Shown one piece after another: positions 16,396 to 26,075 of a stretch of 64,000 nt of DNA. Each line of letters opens with the position of its first letter. The stretch's first letter is position 1. Below the pieces are notes generated by a model. The model was not told where the DNA came from. It saw only the letters and a program-made list of their open reading frames with translations, and did no database searches. The DNA comes from an uncultured Dyadobacter sp. (GTDB taxonomy: Bacteria > Bacteroidota > Bacteroidia > Cytophagales > Spirosomataceae). Position numbers and translations under genes: made by a program. The DNA is taken from assembly GCF_946482605.1 (NCBI RefSeq), contig NZ_CAMLSE010000022.1, positions 1 to 64,000 on the forward strand, given 5' to 3'.

Positions 16396-17457
16396 ATGAC
16401 AGAAAAATACCAGACCTACACCTTATCGGACTTTATGCAGGATGATGCATTCATCCAATGGGTACATTCGCCCGACGCTGCCCGGGACGCATTCTGGCAG
16501 AACGTGGCGGAAGCATATCCTCATCAGAAAGAGGTGATCGCCCAGGCCAGACGAACCATTCTGGACCTGGCGAAATTGTCGAAGCCCGTTTTCGACGAGC
16601 GGGAGGCCGGGCTTATCTGGGAACAAATACAGGGGCAAATCGACGGTAATTCCACGGCACGGCCCATTTACCGGATGCGCTGGTTCCGGTATGCCGCTGC
16701 GGCCGTGGTGGTGCTGGTGGCAGGCTGGGCCGCGCAGCAATGGAACCGTATTCCTGAATCGGCTTATATGCAGCGGACGGAAGTGCTGGACAATCAACGC
16801 GAGGAAGTTAATGCAGGCGATTCCGCCCGCCTGGTCGCATTGCCGGACGGCAGCCGCGTTACACTTGCACCCGGGAGCCGGATCAGCTTCCCCGGACAAT
16901 CGAATGGCCTGAAACGTGAGGTATACCTTTCAGGAGAAGCTTTTTTTGATGTACAAAAAGATCCTTCCAGGCCATTTTTCGTGTATGCCGATGAGCTCAC
17001 GACCCGGGTGCTGGGCACGAGCTTCACCGTGAGGGCATTTGAAAAGGAAAATACTGCTACCGTTCAGGTGCGGACCGGAAGCGTGTCCGTCGTGGCTCGG
17101 GCACCGCGCAGGACACAGTCGGTCGTGCTCGCCCCCAATCAGCAGGCTTCGTTTTTCAGAAAGGAAGAAAAGCTGAGTATGGGGCTGGTCAAAACGCCGC
17201 AACCGGTGATCCCGCAAGCCGAGCTGGCCCGGTTTACATTCAACAATGCGCCCGTCAGTGACATTTTCGATTCGCTGGGCAAAGCCTACGGGATCGACAT
17301 CGTGTATGACAGGGAAGCAGTGGCCGCCTGCCGGCTGACGTCGTCGGTGCAGGAAGAATCGCTGTTTGAAATCCTGGGCGTGATCTGTGAGGCCATTGAA
17401 GCCGATTACCAGGTCGTAGGCGGAAAGATCCTTATATCCGAACCGCATTGCAATTGA
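16396..17457 (+). CDS. FecR family anti-sigma protein
   Basis: 353 residues. A cytoplasmic sigma-binding segment (about 1-95) precedes one transmembrane helix (about 99-115, YAAAAVVVLVAGWAA). The periplasmic FecR domain follows (LPDGSRVTLAPGSRISFP; REVYLSGEAFFDV; TRVLGTSFTVRAF). The C-terminal DUF4974-type domain (FTFNNAPVSDIFDSLGKAYG) should contact the STN domain of SusC. It holds the adjacent sigma factor inactive until SusC binds ligand. It lies between the sigma and susC genes, and a hairpin separates it from susC. Confidence 0.92.
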   Translation: MTEKYQTYTLSDFMQDDAFIQWVHSPDAARDAFWQNVAEAYPHQKEVIAQARRTILDLAKLSKPVFDEREAGLIWEQIQGQIDGNSTARPIYRMRWFRYAAAAVVVLVAGWAAQQWNRIPESAYMQRTEVLDNQREEVNAGDSARLVALPDGSRVTLAPGSRISFPGQSNGLKREVYLSGEAFFDVQKDPSRPFFVYADELTTRVLGTSFTVRAFEKENTATVQVRTGSVSVVARAPRRTQSVVLAPNQQASFFRKEEKLSMGLVKTPQPVIPQAELARFTFNNAPVSDIFDSLGKAYGIDIVYDREAVAACRLTSSVQEESLFEILGVICEAIEADYQVVGGKILISEPHCN

Positions 17458-17520
17458 CGATCCCGATATGAACCCGAACCTAAACCCGAGCCCGTCTATG
17501 ACAGAATAGCCCCCATTACA

Positions 17521-17558
17521 CCATAAAAAAGCCGGCAACGGTTCCGACGTTACCGGCT
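17521..17558 (-). terminator. Antisense-oriented intrinsic terminator between fecR and susC
   Basis: AGCCGGCAACG (17530-17540) pairs with CGTTACCGGCT (17548-17558), with one C/A mismatch and a 7-nt loop. On the plus strand no T-run follows. On the minus strand the stem is followed by TTTTTTATGG (17529-17521), a canonical terminator layout. The same arrangement, including the ATGG tail, occurs at 56611-56648 between the other fecR/susC pair. It may end an antisense RNA that starts in the susC leader. Confidence 0.6.
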
Positions 17559-17653
17559 CTGGCTCCTTACCGAATGCGCTGTGTACATCCGATCCTATTG
17601 GGTGCAAGGAGTGTTGTTGTCTCTTTTCAAAAACAAGAACCGGTTTAAACGTA

Positions 17654-20600
17654 ATGAAAAAAAAGCTATTTAACTATCAAATACTCCACGAACTGATGCG
17701 CTTTTCCCTGATGCAGCTCTGTATTGCAGTGAGTATTGCAGCCGTTTCGATAGCGGGTAAGGCAGGGGCGCAAGACCTGCTGAACCGCCGTATCACCCTC
17801 AACGTTCAGAATCAGAGCGTCGTGCAGATCCTGACTTCCATAGAGAAGCAGGCACAGGTACGTTTTACTTACCGGCCTGAGCTGATCACCGAAACCCGGA
17901 AGTATTCATTCGAAGTGAATGACGAGAAACTGGCTAAGGTACTGACCGAAATCCTGGACCCGATGCGCCTGAAATACAAGGTGATGGGTAAGCAGATCGT
18001 CCTGACGCCGGTGAAGGAGGGCGGGACGTCTTCCGTGAACGACGAAGTAACGCCGGGGCTGCATTCAGCACCTGCACGGACCGTTACAGGCAAAGTCACT
18101 TCGGCCAAAGACGGGGCACCGCTGCCAGGGGTGAACATTCTTGTGAAGGGAACACAGACGGGCACATCCACGGATGTTGCGGGCAACTTTTCCATAGATG
18201 TAACCGGTCAGGGTGCGGAGCTCATCTTTTCCTACATTGGTTTCAACAGTCAGAGCGTGGAAGTGGGCGCCCAGAGCGTAATCCATGTGAGTTTGCAGGA
18301 AAGCGTGGAGACATTGAAAGAGGCAGTCGTCACCGCGATGGGGATCACCCGTGACAAGCGTTCGCTCGGCTATTCGGTAGGAAACGTGCAGGGAGAAGCA
18401 TTGACACAGACACCGCAGAACAATGTGCTGAATGCATTGTCGGGCAAAGTAGCCGGGGTGCAGATCTCGCAAATGGATGGGACGGCGGGCTCGACGGTGA
18501 ACGTGGTGATACGCGGTGCCAATTCACTTAACAGCGACAATCAGCCGCTTTTCGTGATCGACGGCGTGCCTGTGGCCAACAAACTCGACAATGGTTTTGC
18601 AGGCGCGGATATGGGTAATGCGATTTCGGACATCAACCCGAACGACATCGCCAACATATCGGTGCTGAAAGGTCCGAGTGCGGCAGCATTGTATGGTTCG
18701 AGGGCCGGTAATGGGGTTATTTTAATCACTACCAAATCGGGACGGGGTACGAAGAAAGGGCTGGGCGTTTCGCTCAACACGGCCATGGTGCTGGAAGTCC
18801 CGCTGAAATATGTGCCGGTGCAGAACAAGTTCGGGTCCGGCAAAAGCGGTGCGCATATCCTCGAAGAGCAGGAGAACGAAAGCTGGGGGCCGCGCCTGGA
18901 TGCGGGCGAGCAATGGGTACAATGGAACAGCAACGGACAAAAAGCGCCGCTCGTTTCCTATCCCGACCGTTTCAAAGACTTTTTCCGGACCGGAACCACC
19001 AATACCAATAACGTCTCCGTCAACGGGAACTACGATAAGGGGAATTTCCGCCTTTCGGTGGGTAATATGAAAAACAAAGGCGTTGTGCCGAATACCGATC
19101 TTTCAAGGCTCACGCTGGCATTGAACACCACCTACAACCTCACCGACAAACTGCGGGCGCAGGCCAATTTCAACATATCCGAATCGGGTTCGGACAACCG
19201 CCCCTTGATCGATGCCAGTCGTAATTCACCCGTCAGGAGTATTTACGAGATGGGTGCACAGGTCAACATCCTCGACCTGGAAGACTACTGGGTGCCTGGC
19301 CAGGAGGGAATTCAGCAGCGTGTGTACAAATCGAAGCAGAACAATCCCTATTTTATTGCTTACGAAAATCCTACCGGCTTCCGTCGCAACCGTACGGTCA
19401 GCAAATTGCAGCTCGACTACGACATTACGAGCGAGTTTTCGCTCATGGGACGCTTCTCGCGCGATGCGTACGAGGAAAAGCTCGAAGCTAAAAAAGCATA
19501 CAGTAATTTCGAAGCAACCAAGGGCGGCTACGAAGTGGAAATGAACGACCGCAAGGAAACCAACTTCGATTTTATCGCCAGCTGGAAAAAGAACTTTGGC
19601 GAGCAATGGAGCCTGAATGTGCTTGCGGGAGCCAACCGGCTGGAACAGCGATCCAACTTTATCAATAATGCCACCACCGAACTCGTGACGCCCGGGCTCT
19701 ACACCATCGCCAATGGCGCTCCCGGAACGATCGTTTACAATAGTGAATGGACACGCAAGTTGCTTTACGGCATATACGGCTCCGCGTCCATCGGTTTCCG
19801 GAATGTCGCTTTTCTGGACCTCACGGCGCGGAACGACTGGTCGAGCACTTTGCCCAAAAACAACAGGTCCTACTTCTATCCTTCGGCTTCGCTGAGCATT
19901 ATACTTTCGGATGTGTTCACATTGCCATCTTGGATCTCCCTTGCAAAGTTCCGCGCCGGATCGGCGCAGGTGGGTAATGATGTGGCCCCTTACAGCCTGC
20001 GTCAAACCTACCTCGCCGATACCGACTGGGGGGCTTCGAAACGGATGTACCAGAACGACATTCTGAAAAATAACAACCTGAAACCGGAGATTTCGAGTGC
20101 GAATGAAATTGGCCTCGATCTGAAATTTCTCAAAAACAGGCTGGGCGTGGAGGGTACTTACTATATGCGGAACAACAAAAACCAGGTGCTGACGATCGGC
20201 ATACCCATTGAATCAGGGTCGAGCAGCAAGCTCATCAATGCCGGATTGGTGCAGAGCCGCGGTTTCGAGCTCGGGATCCATGCGACGCCGGTGGAGAGCA
20301 GCAGCTTTACCTGGGATATCAACCTCTCGTTCACCAGAAACCGCACGCGTATCAAGCGTCTGGCTGAGGGCATTACCTACTTCTCGTTCAACTCTTACAG
20401 CGGCGCGGAGGTGCGTACGTATGTGGGCGGCGACGTGGGGGATATTTACCAGCAACCCATGCTGAAAGTGACGGACCAGAACTCGCCGTACTACGGATAC
20501 CCCTTGCTCACCAGCGGTGGCTTGTACCAGACCGACACTGACATTAACCACATTCAGAAAATCGGGAACTACAACCACGACTTCCTGATGGGCATTCAGC

Positions 20601-21280
20601 AGACATTCCGTTACAAGAATTTCAGCCTCTTTGCCAATATCGACTGGCGGCAGGGCGGGTCTTTCTATTCCAACACCATGATGTTCCTGGGAAATAACGG
20701 GCAGCTGGACGAGTCGCTTTCCGGTGTGCCTTACGACAGGAATATACCGATCGAGCAGCAGATCAAGGCTAATCCTGAGGCTTTCCTGGGCAAGTGGGTC
20801 GGTGGCCGCAATGCGGAATATGGTGGTTTCGACGCCTGGACAGGCTCCAAAAAGACCACCCGCGTGCAGGACGCGAGTTTCAATGTGGGCGTAAGGTCTT
20901 CGAAGGATGCTGAGGGCAACACCACTTATGTCGAGAACCTCGGGGGCGCAAACACCGTTTGGCTCGATCCGTTCAGCGCGTACCGATATTCGACCCGTCC
21001 ATTCCCCAGCGAAAACATGTACAGTGCTACCTACGTGAAGCTGCGAGAGATAGCCATTACCTACCATTTGCCGAAAACCCTCACTGAAAAGCTCAGGCTA
21101 CAAAATGCATCGGTTTCCATTGTGGGCAACAACCTGTACGAATGGACTGCCGCCGGGGTGGGCATCGATCCGGAGCGGGCATTCCGCCAGAGCGGTTCCG
21201 CCTGGATGCAGGGCGTCGAGTATTACAATGTCATGCCCTGGACGGGATCTGTGGGGTTAAAGCTGAATGTGGATTTTTAA
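17654..21280 (+). CDS. SusC/RagA family TonB-dependent outer-membrane transporter with STN signalling domain
   Basis: 1208 residues, with an exported signal (about 1-40, ending KAGAQ). The order is STN/secretin-type domain (about 45-118, LNVQNQSVVQILTSIEKQA), carboxypeptidase-regulatory-like domain (about 140-225, VTGKVTSAKDGAPLPGVNIL), plug (about 230-345, VVIRGANSLNSDNQPLFVIDG) and the outer-membrane barrel. The STN domain marks a transducer that signals to FecR and the sigma factor upstream. It should import an oligomer captured by the SusD lipoprotein encoded 12 bp downstream. Several antisense frames of over 250 codons are shadows of this gene. Confidence 0.95.
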   Translation: MKKKLFNYQILHELMRFSLMQLCIAVSIAAVSIAGKAGAQDLLNRRITLNVQNQSVVQILTSIEKQAQVRFTYRPELITETRKYSFEVNDEKLAKVLTEILDPMRLKYKVMGKQIVLTPVKEGGTSSVNDEVTPGLHSAPARTVTGKVTSAKDGAPLPGVNILVKGTQTGTSTDVAGNFSIDVTGQGAELIFSYIGFNSQSVEVGAQSVIHVSLQESVETLKEAVVTAMGITRDKRSLGYSVGNVQGEALTQTPQNNVLNALSGKVAGVQISQMDGTAGSTVNVVIRGANSLNSDNQPLFVIDGVPVANKLDNGFAGADMGNAISDINPNDIANISVLKGPSAAALYGSRAGNGVILITTKSGRGTKKGLGVSLNTAMVLEVPLKYVPVQNKFGSGKSGAHILEEQENESWGPRLDAGEQWVQWNSNGQKAPLVSYPDRFKDFFRTGTTNTNNVSVNGNYDKGNFRLSVGNMKNKGVVPNTDLSRLTLALNTTYNLTDKLRAQANFNISESGSDNRPLIDASRNSPVRSIYEMGAQVNILDLEDYWVPGQEGIQQRVYKSKQNNPYFIAYENPTGFRRNRTVSKLQLDYDITSEFSLMGRFSRDAYEEKLEAKKAYSNFEATKGGYEVEMNDRKETNFDFIASWKKNFGEQWSLNVLAGANRLEQRSNFINNATTELVTPGLYTIANGAPGTIVYNSEWTRKLLYGIYGSASIGFRNVAFLDLTARNDWSSTLPKNNRSYFYPSASLSIILSDVFTLPSWISLAKFRAGSAQVGNDVAPYSLRQTYLADTDWGASKRMYQNDILKNNNLKPEISSANEIGLDLKFLKNRLGVEGTYYMRNNKNQVLTIGIPIESGSSSKLINAGLVQSRGFELGIHATPVESSSFTWDINLSFTRNRTRIKRLAEGITYFSFNSYSGAEVRTYVGGDVGDIYQQPMLKVTDQNSPYYGYPLLTSGGLYQTDTDINHIQKIGNYNHDFLMGIQQTFRYKNFSLFANIDWRQGGSFYSNTMMFLGNNGQLDESLSGVPYDRNIPIEQQIKANPEAFLGKWVGGRNAEYGGFDAWTGSKKTTRVQDASFNVGVRSSKDAEGNTTYVENLGGANTVWLDPFSAYRYSTRPFPSENMYSATYVKLREIAITYHLPKTLTEKLRLQNASVSIVGNNLYEWTAAGVGIDPERAFRQSGSAWMQGVEYYNVMPWTGSVGLKLNVDF

Positions 21281-21292
21281 ACGATTGTCATC

Positions 21293-22966
21293 ATGAAAAT
21301 TTCTAGAACCATATATACGCTCACGGCCGTTTTCGCGCTGTTGCTGTCGAGCTGTGAAGACCTGAGCAAAGTGAATGAGAACCCGAACAGCCCGGAGGAG
21401 GTTTCACCGAATTACATCCTGAGCTATGTGCTGACGCACTCGTCGAGGGCCTATTATGCGCTGGGCGCGGAAGGTTCCGACCTATCCGGTGCGATGCAGT
21501 ACATTCAGATGGGTACTAACGAAGGTGCTACGAAAATAAACCAGTATGGCTGGTCGGCTTCAAACTGGTCGGAGTACTATAACATTCTGAAAAACAACGA
21601 CCTGATGTACCAGTATGCGGTGCGGGACAATAACCGTTTTTTTCAGGCGATAGCCCTTACCATGAAATCGTTCGTATTTGGATTAATGACGGACCTTTTC
21701 GGCGACATTCCCTATTCGGAAGCGCTCAAAGCCGCCAGCGAACAATATTATCCGCAATACGACAACCAGATCGACGTGTACAAAGGCATTCTCACCGACC
21801 TGAAACAAGCATCGGCCCTGCTCGGCAGCCTCGGTACTGCCGACGTGGTGGGTGCAGGATCGGATGTTCTGTACGGCGGGAAGGCGCCCAACTGGCAGAA
21901 GTTCGCCAATGCATTACGTATGCGCTATGCCATGCGGCTATCGGCCCGGAAGGCGGAGCTGGCTGCGGCGGGGATCGACATTGCCGCGGAATTCAAGGAT
22001 GCGGCGGGAACGACCTTCACTGCCAATGCGGATGACGCTTCTTTGGCTTTCCTGGGTACCAACCGGGACAATTCCGCGGCCGGCGGGCTTTTGAATGCGA
22101 GTAACCCATTGTATTACATCAAGCCTTCCAAACCCTTTGTCGAAAAACTCACAGCCCTGGCCGACCCGCGGCGCGATCGCTGGTTTCAGCCGGTGCTCAA
22201 CAAATGGGACGTCCATGTGAAGGCTCCCGTCGAAAAAACGGTAACCAATGCATTTGGCGAAAGTTACACCGTAAAATACATGCCGGCCCCAGCTGCGCAG
22301 CAGGTGGATACGTCGTTGTACGTGGGCCTGCCGGTAGGCCTGGCGGTGGTGGATGCCACGTCCTACAATAAAGGCAGCGATGGTACGGCTTACAATCCGG
22401 AGCGCAGCCCCTACATTTCATTTCTGCATAACCGCTACCGGGCCAACAGCGAGGCTTATGTTAAAATGAATTTCATTACCTACGCAGAAGTGGAATTCAT
22501 GCTTGCGGAGGCTGCATTGAATGGCTGGGGCGTATCGGGAACGGCCGAGGACCATTACAAAAGCGCTATCAAGGCTTCAATGGACAAGTACGGCGCTCAA
22601 ACGGCTGCCGGGTTTAGTTTTGAAAAATATTATGGGCAAACCAACGTCAGCCTGGCGGCTGCTTCCAATAAGCTGGAAAGGATTTCGGAACAGAAATGGA
22701 TCGCAGGATGGCTGGGTATCGAATCCTGGTTCAATTGGCGGAGGACCGGTTATCCGGCGCTGAAAACTGGTCCGGCGGCACAGTTCGGAGCGGCGATCCC
22801 CGTCCGGTTCGTGTATCCGGTCGCCAATGCGGACGTCAAGTACCTGGCCAATTATAATGCGGCGGTGGAAAAGCTCGAAACGACGAACTTCGTGCCCACC
22901 GGGCAGAGCAAGGATCATCAATATTCAAAAATGTGGCTGCTGAAAGGAACGTCGGCGCCCTGGTAA
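21293..22966 (+). CDS. SusD/RagB-like nutrient-binding outer-membrane lipoprotein
   Basis: 557 residues with a lipobox (FALLLSSC, Cys at about 21). The body matches the SusD-like group that includes PF12771: ENPNSPEEVSPNYILSYVLTHSSRAYY near the start, LMTDLFGDIPYSEALKA near 130, and helical TPR-like segments later. It should sit on the cell surface as a lid on the SusC barrel encoded just upstream and bind the ligand. An exported metallophosphatase gene follows after 28 bp. Confidence 0.92.
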   Translation: MKISRTIYTLTAVFALLLSSCEDLSKVNENPNSPEEVSPNYILSYVLTHSSRAYYALGAEGSDLSGAMQYIQMGTNEGATKINQYGWSASNWSEYYNILKNNDLMYQYAVRDNNRFFQAIALTMKSFVFGLMTDLFGDIPYSEALKAASEQYYPQYDNQIDVYKGILTDLKQASALLGSLGTADVVGAGSDVLYGGKAPNWQKFANALRMRYAMRLSARKAELAAAGIDIAAEFKDAAGTTFTANADDASLAFLGTNRDNSAAGGLLNASNPLYYIKPSKPFVEKLTALADPRRDRWFQPVLNKWDVHVKAPVEKTVTNAFGESYTVKYMPAPAAQQVDTSLYVGLPVGLAVVDATSYNKGSDGTAYNPERSPYISFLHNRYRANSEAYVKMNFITYAEVEFMLAEAALNGWGVSGTAEDHYKSAIKASMDKYGAQTAAGFSFEKYYGQTNVSLAAASNKLERISEQKWIAGWLGIESWFNWRRTGYPALKTGPAAQFGAAIPVRFVYPVANADVKYLANYNAAVEKLETTNFVPTGQSKDHQYSKMWLLKGTSAPW

Positions 22967-22994
22967 CACGCTGGCTCCGGCCGGTTTTAATAGT

Positions 22995-24296
22995 ATGTAT
23001 TTAAAAAGAGCAACTTTAAAATTTCTTATCTCAGGCGCACTGGCAGCGGGCACGGTTTCGGCACAGAACGCAGATTTGTACGCCCCATCGTCCACGCCCG
23101 ATCGCATTGTACTCAATGTCACGGCCGACCCATCGACCTCCATGGCCGTCAACTGGCGCACCTCGGAAGCTGCGGCGGAAGGGTTTGCGGAAATCGCGGT
23201 CGCGGAAGCTGATCCCCGCTTCGTTGAAAAGGCAAAGCGGGTGAAGGCCAGGACCGAGCGGCTCGCCTGGGAGGATACACCGGCTGCCAACTATCATTCC
23301 GTCATTTTCGAAAACCTGCAACCCGGTACCAAATATGCGTACCGGGTTGGCGGGGACCAGGGTTGGAGTGAATGGATCCATTTCACGACGGCCGGGACCA
23401 GCGAGCAGCAGCTGTCATTCATTTACTACGGCGACGTGCAGGTCAACATCTCTTCACTATGGTCGCGCGTGGCGCGTGAGGCCTACGCAAAGGCGCCGGA
23501 CGCGCGCCTGGCCATCTACGCCGGCGATCTCATCAACAAGGCCAACCGCGATGTGGAATGGGGCGACTGGTTCCGGGGAGGCGGTTTCATCCACAGCATG
23601 ATCCCCGCTTTCCCGACGCCCGGCAACCACGACCATTTCGACACGCCAGAGGGCATTAACACGACCTCGGTGTTCTGGCGGCCACAGTTTACATTGCCCG
23701 AGAATGGCCCGAAAGGGTTGGAAGAAACTTGCTACTATGCAGATATCCAGGGCATAAGGTTCATCTCGTTAAACTCGGACCAGGTCGATGTTTCCGAGAA
23801 ATGGACGGAGGTCCAGAAAGTATGGCTGGAAGGGATTTTGAAGAATAATCCCAACCGCTGGACGGTCATTACATTCCATCACCCGATCTTTTCACCCAAA
23901 ACAACCCGGGACAACAAGCGCATGCGCGAAACCTTCAAGCCATTGTTCGATCAGTACCGCGTGGACCTGGTGTTACAGGGGCACGACCACACCTATGCGC
24001 GCGGGATGGCGAAGATCCCGATGGCTGAAAAGGGCAGGCAGCCGGGTACGATGTACGTGGTATCGGTGAGCGGCCCGAAGATGACCGACTCCAATGTGGA
24101 ACGCGCCGCCTGGATGGACCGGTCGGCTATTTACACCCAGCTTTTTCATGTAGTAAATGTATCGGGCAACAAGCTTTCATTTGATACATACACCGCGACG
24201 GGAGAGCTTTACGATGCATTCGACCTGCTGAAACAAAAAGGAAAGGCCAATCGCATTGTAGACCGGATCCCGGCAGATGTGGCCGAAAAACGATGA
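22995..24296 (+). CDS. Exported metallophosphoesterase with purple-acid-phosphatase-like architecture
   Basis: 433 residues with a signal peptide (LKFLISGALAAGTVSA). A fibronectin-III-like N-terminal domain (about 30-135, SSTPDRIVLNVTADPSTSMAVNWR) precedes a calcineurin-like catalytic domain: GDVQ near 150, GDLIN near 178, PGNHD near 212, FHHPIFSP near 295 and GHDHTYAR near 328. These are the metal ligands of the family, but the Tyr of GDxxY that gives plant and animal enzymes their purple colour is Asn here. It probably releases phosphate from an ester outside the cytoplasm. It sits in the susCD operon and overlaps the next gene region by 4 bp if the upstream ATG of that gene is used. Confidence 0.85.
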   Translation: MYLKRATLKFLISGALAAGTVSAQNADLYAPSSTPDRIVLNVTADPSTSMAVNWRTSEAAAEGFAEIAVAEADPRFVEKAKRVKARTERLAWEDTPAANYHSVIFENLQPGTKYAYRVGGDQGWSEWIHFTTAGTSEQQLSFIYYGDVQVNISSLWSRVAREAYAKAPDARLAIYAGDLINKANRDVEWGDWFRGGGFIHSMIPAFPTPGNHDHFDTPEGINTTSVFWRPQFTLPENGPKGLEETCYYADIQGIRFISLNSDQVDVSEKWTEVQKVWLEGILKNNPNRWTVITFHHPIFSPKTTRDNKRMRETFKPLFDQYRVDLVLQGHDHTYARGMAKIPMAEKGRQPGTMYVVSVSGPKMTDSNVERAAWMDRSAIYTQLFHVVNVSGNKLSFDTYTATGELYDAFDLLKQKGKANRIVDRIPADVAEKR

Positions 24297-24319
24297 ATTT
24301 TATTACAGATCCTTACCTT

Positions 24320-25237
24320 ATGAAACGCTGTTTACTTTTTGCATGGTCCGGTTTGCTATTGGCAGCCGGTTTGCTGGCCTTCCATTCGCCGGCTGCGGAG
24401 GAGTTTCCGGCAGAAATCGTCAGGTTTAAGGCCGATGCACGTAACCCGCTGTTCAAAGGAACCGGAGACCCGAAAACCTGGGACGAAAAGATCCGCGAGC
24501 GTGGCTACATTCTGCACGAGGACGGGAAATACTACATGTGGTACACCGGGTACACCAAAGCGACCGGCGAAACCATGAAGTACCTCGGCCTGGCCACCTC
24601 CGACGACGGCCTGAAATGGACGCGCTATGCCCAAAATCCTATTCATACCACTTTGTGGGTGGAAGATATGTGTGTGCTGAAAGAGGGCGATACCTACTAC
24701 ATGTTTGCCGAAAGCAAGGACGACATCGCGCATATGCTCACCTCTTCGGACCGCATACACTGGAAAGACCAGGGGGCCGTCGATATCCGCATGAAAAACG
24801 GGGAGCCGATCAGCAAAGGCGCTTATGGGACGCCGGCGATCTGGAAAGAGAAGGGTATCTGGTATCTTTTCTATGAGCGCAACGACGCTGCCGTATGGCT
24901 GGCAACCAGTAAGGACCTTAAAATATGGACCCACGTGCAAGACGAGCCGGTGCTTCATGCGGGTCCCGAGAAGTACGACGCATTCGCCGTGGCGATGAAT
25001 AAGATCATCCGGTACAAAGGCCTGTACTATGGGTATTATCACGCATCCGCATTCAAGGATTGGCGGGAATGGTCGATGAACGTGGCGGTATCGAGAGACC
25101 TTATCCATTGGAAAAAGTATGAAGGCAATCCCATCATCGGTAACGACGCATCGAGCGGCTTCCCGGTTTTCGATGGCAAACAGTACCGCTTTTACACCAT
25201 GCATCCCGACGTGCGGGTATACTTTCCGGAAAAATAA
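24320..25237 (+). CDS. Exported five-bladed-propeller glycosidase-like protein (GH43/GH130/GH117-like)
   Basis: 305 residues from the ATG at 24320, which gives a clean signal peptide (MKRCLLFAWSGLLLAAGLLA); an ATG at 24293 overlaps the previous stop and adds nine residues. Repeated blade motifs are visible: HEDGKYYMWYTGYT, LATSDDGLKWTRY, EGDTYYMFAES, EKGIWYLFYERN, VSRDLIHWKKY. This layout is typical of GH43, GH117 and GH130 relatives. Acidic residues that could be catalytic are present, but exact assignment needs a structure. It is last in the sigma/FecR/SusCD locus and precedes a strong terminator, so it probably acts on the imported glycan. Confidence 0.7.
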   Translation: MKRCLLFAWSGLLLAAGLLAFHSPAAEEFPAEIVRFKADARNPLFKGTGDPKTWDEKIRERGYILHEDGKYYMWYTGYTKATGETMKYLGLATSDDGLKWTRYAQNPIHTTLWVEDMCVLKEGDTYYMFAESKDDIAHMLTSSDRIHWKDQGAVDIRMKNGEPISKGAYGTPAIWKEKGIWYLFYERNDAAVWLATSKDLKIWTHVQDEPVLHAGPEKYDAFAVAMNKIIRYKGLYYGYYHASAFKDWREWSMNVAVSRDLIHWKKYEGNPIIGNDASSGFPVFDGKQYRFYTMHPDVRVYFPEK

Positions 25238-25258
25238 GGGTAAACCATTAGTATTTTC

Positions 25259-25302
25259 AAAGCATTGCAGCCTGATTCACAAAGGTTTGCAATGCTTTTT
25301 TT
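25259..25302 (+). terminator. Intrinsic terminator of the first SusCD locus
   Basis: AGCATTGCA (25261-25269) pairs with TGCAATGCT (25288-25296), with flanking A/T pairs extending the stem, followed by a run of seven T. It lies 21 bp after the stop of the propeller gene and closes the 15.7-25.2 kb locus. Confidence 0.9.
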
Positions 25303-25381
25303 GGTTTAATAAGAAAAAAATGACTGAAATCGCCACGCTGCCGTCCGGCGCCCGTGTCTCTGTATTTGGAACCGGAGAAAC

Positions 25382-26062
25382 GTGAAAAACAGATCCATGC
25401 CGTTGATGAGAAGGATTTTATACATAGGTAGCATATTACTGGTTGCCGGATGGCTTTGCGCCTGCTCCAAAAACGAGGTGCCGAAGCAGGAACCCAAACC
25501 GGTGAAGCTCAGCAGGGATTCTGTGGAATCCGCGCTTTTCAAGCGATTTTATGTCGCAGAAGCCTACCGGTTTAGAGGTGCTGATTCTGTGGATCTGTTC
25601 AAACTGGACACACTGTACACTATTTACAGGAGAGCTGTTTACCTGCAATTCCGCCTGGATCAGGGTTATGTCAATTTTTGGAGCGGCAATCCCATTCCCA
25701 ATACGACGATGCCCGGAAGTGCCCTCACATTCAGTGTCAGAATCCGGGTGGAGCTGCCAACGGGTCTGCGCATATTCTGGAACGAAGAAAAGGGGACTGC
25801 CAGGGTAGAGAGCGAGACGACCGTGAACACATTTCCCATGATCATTCCCGGGAAAAAGGCCTATCTCGAAACGGCTACTTTCCGCGATTACCTGTACCGG
25901 GAACAGGCCGCTGCGGCGAAGGTGAAACCCAAAATGGTGTTTATATACGAAGACGAAGACCCGAAGCTGGGCAAGGTAACCTACAAAATTACACTAAAAC
26001 CGATGTATGAGTATTATCGCGAACCGCTTCAACAGGCGATTGCGGACTTCGTTGTGTACTGA
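25382..26062 (+). CDS. Lipoprotein of unknown function, first of two tandem paralogs
   Basis: 226 residues from a GTG at 25382; ATGs at 25397 and 25406 are alternatives that keep the lipobox (LLVAGWLCAC). The mature part is about 50% similar by eye to the next protein, with shared segments NPIPNTTMPGSALTFSVRI, FPMIIPGKKAYLE and DPKLGKVTYKITLKPMYEYY. The last segment is almost identical in both, pointing to a recent tandem duplication. A 21-codon frame (25320-25385) overlaps the GTG and may be a leader or chance. No family was recognised; its predicted place is the periplasmic face or cell surface. Confidence 0.65.
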   Translation: MKNRSMPLMRRILYIGSILLVAGWLCACSKNEVPKQEPKPVKLSRDSVESALFKRFYVAEAYRFRGADSVDLFKLDTLYTIYRRAVYLQFRLDQGYVNFWSGNPIPNTTMPGSALTFSVRIRVELPTGLRIFWNEEKGTARVESETTVNTFPMIIPGKKAYLETATFRDYLYREQAAAAKVKPKMVFIYEDEDPKLGKVTYKITLKPMYEYYREPLQQAIADFVVY

Positions 26063-26075
26063 ACCTTTTATTACC

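Noticed and set aside
25320..25385. 21-codon open frame before the first tandem lipoprotein
   Set aside because: Too short and without a recognisable leader-peptide feature; it could be chance read-through after the terminator.
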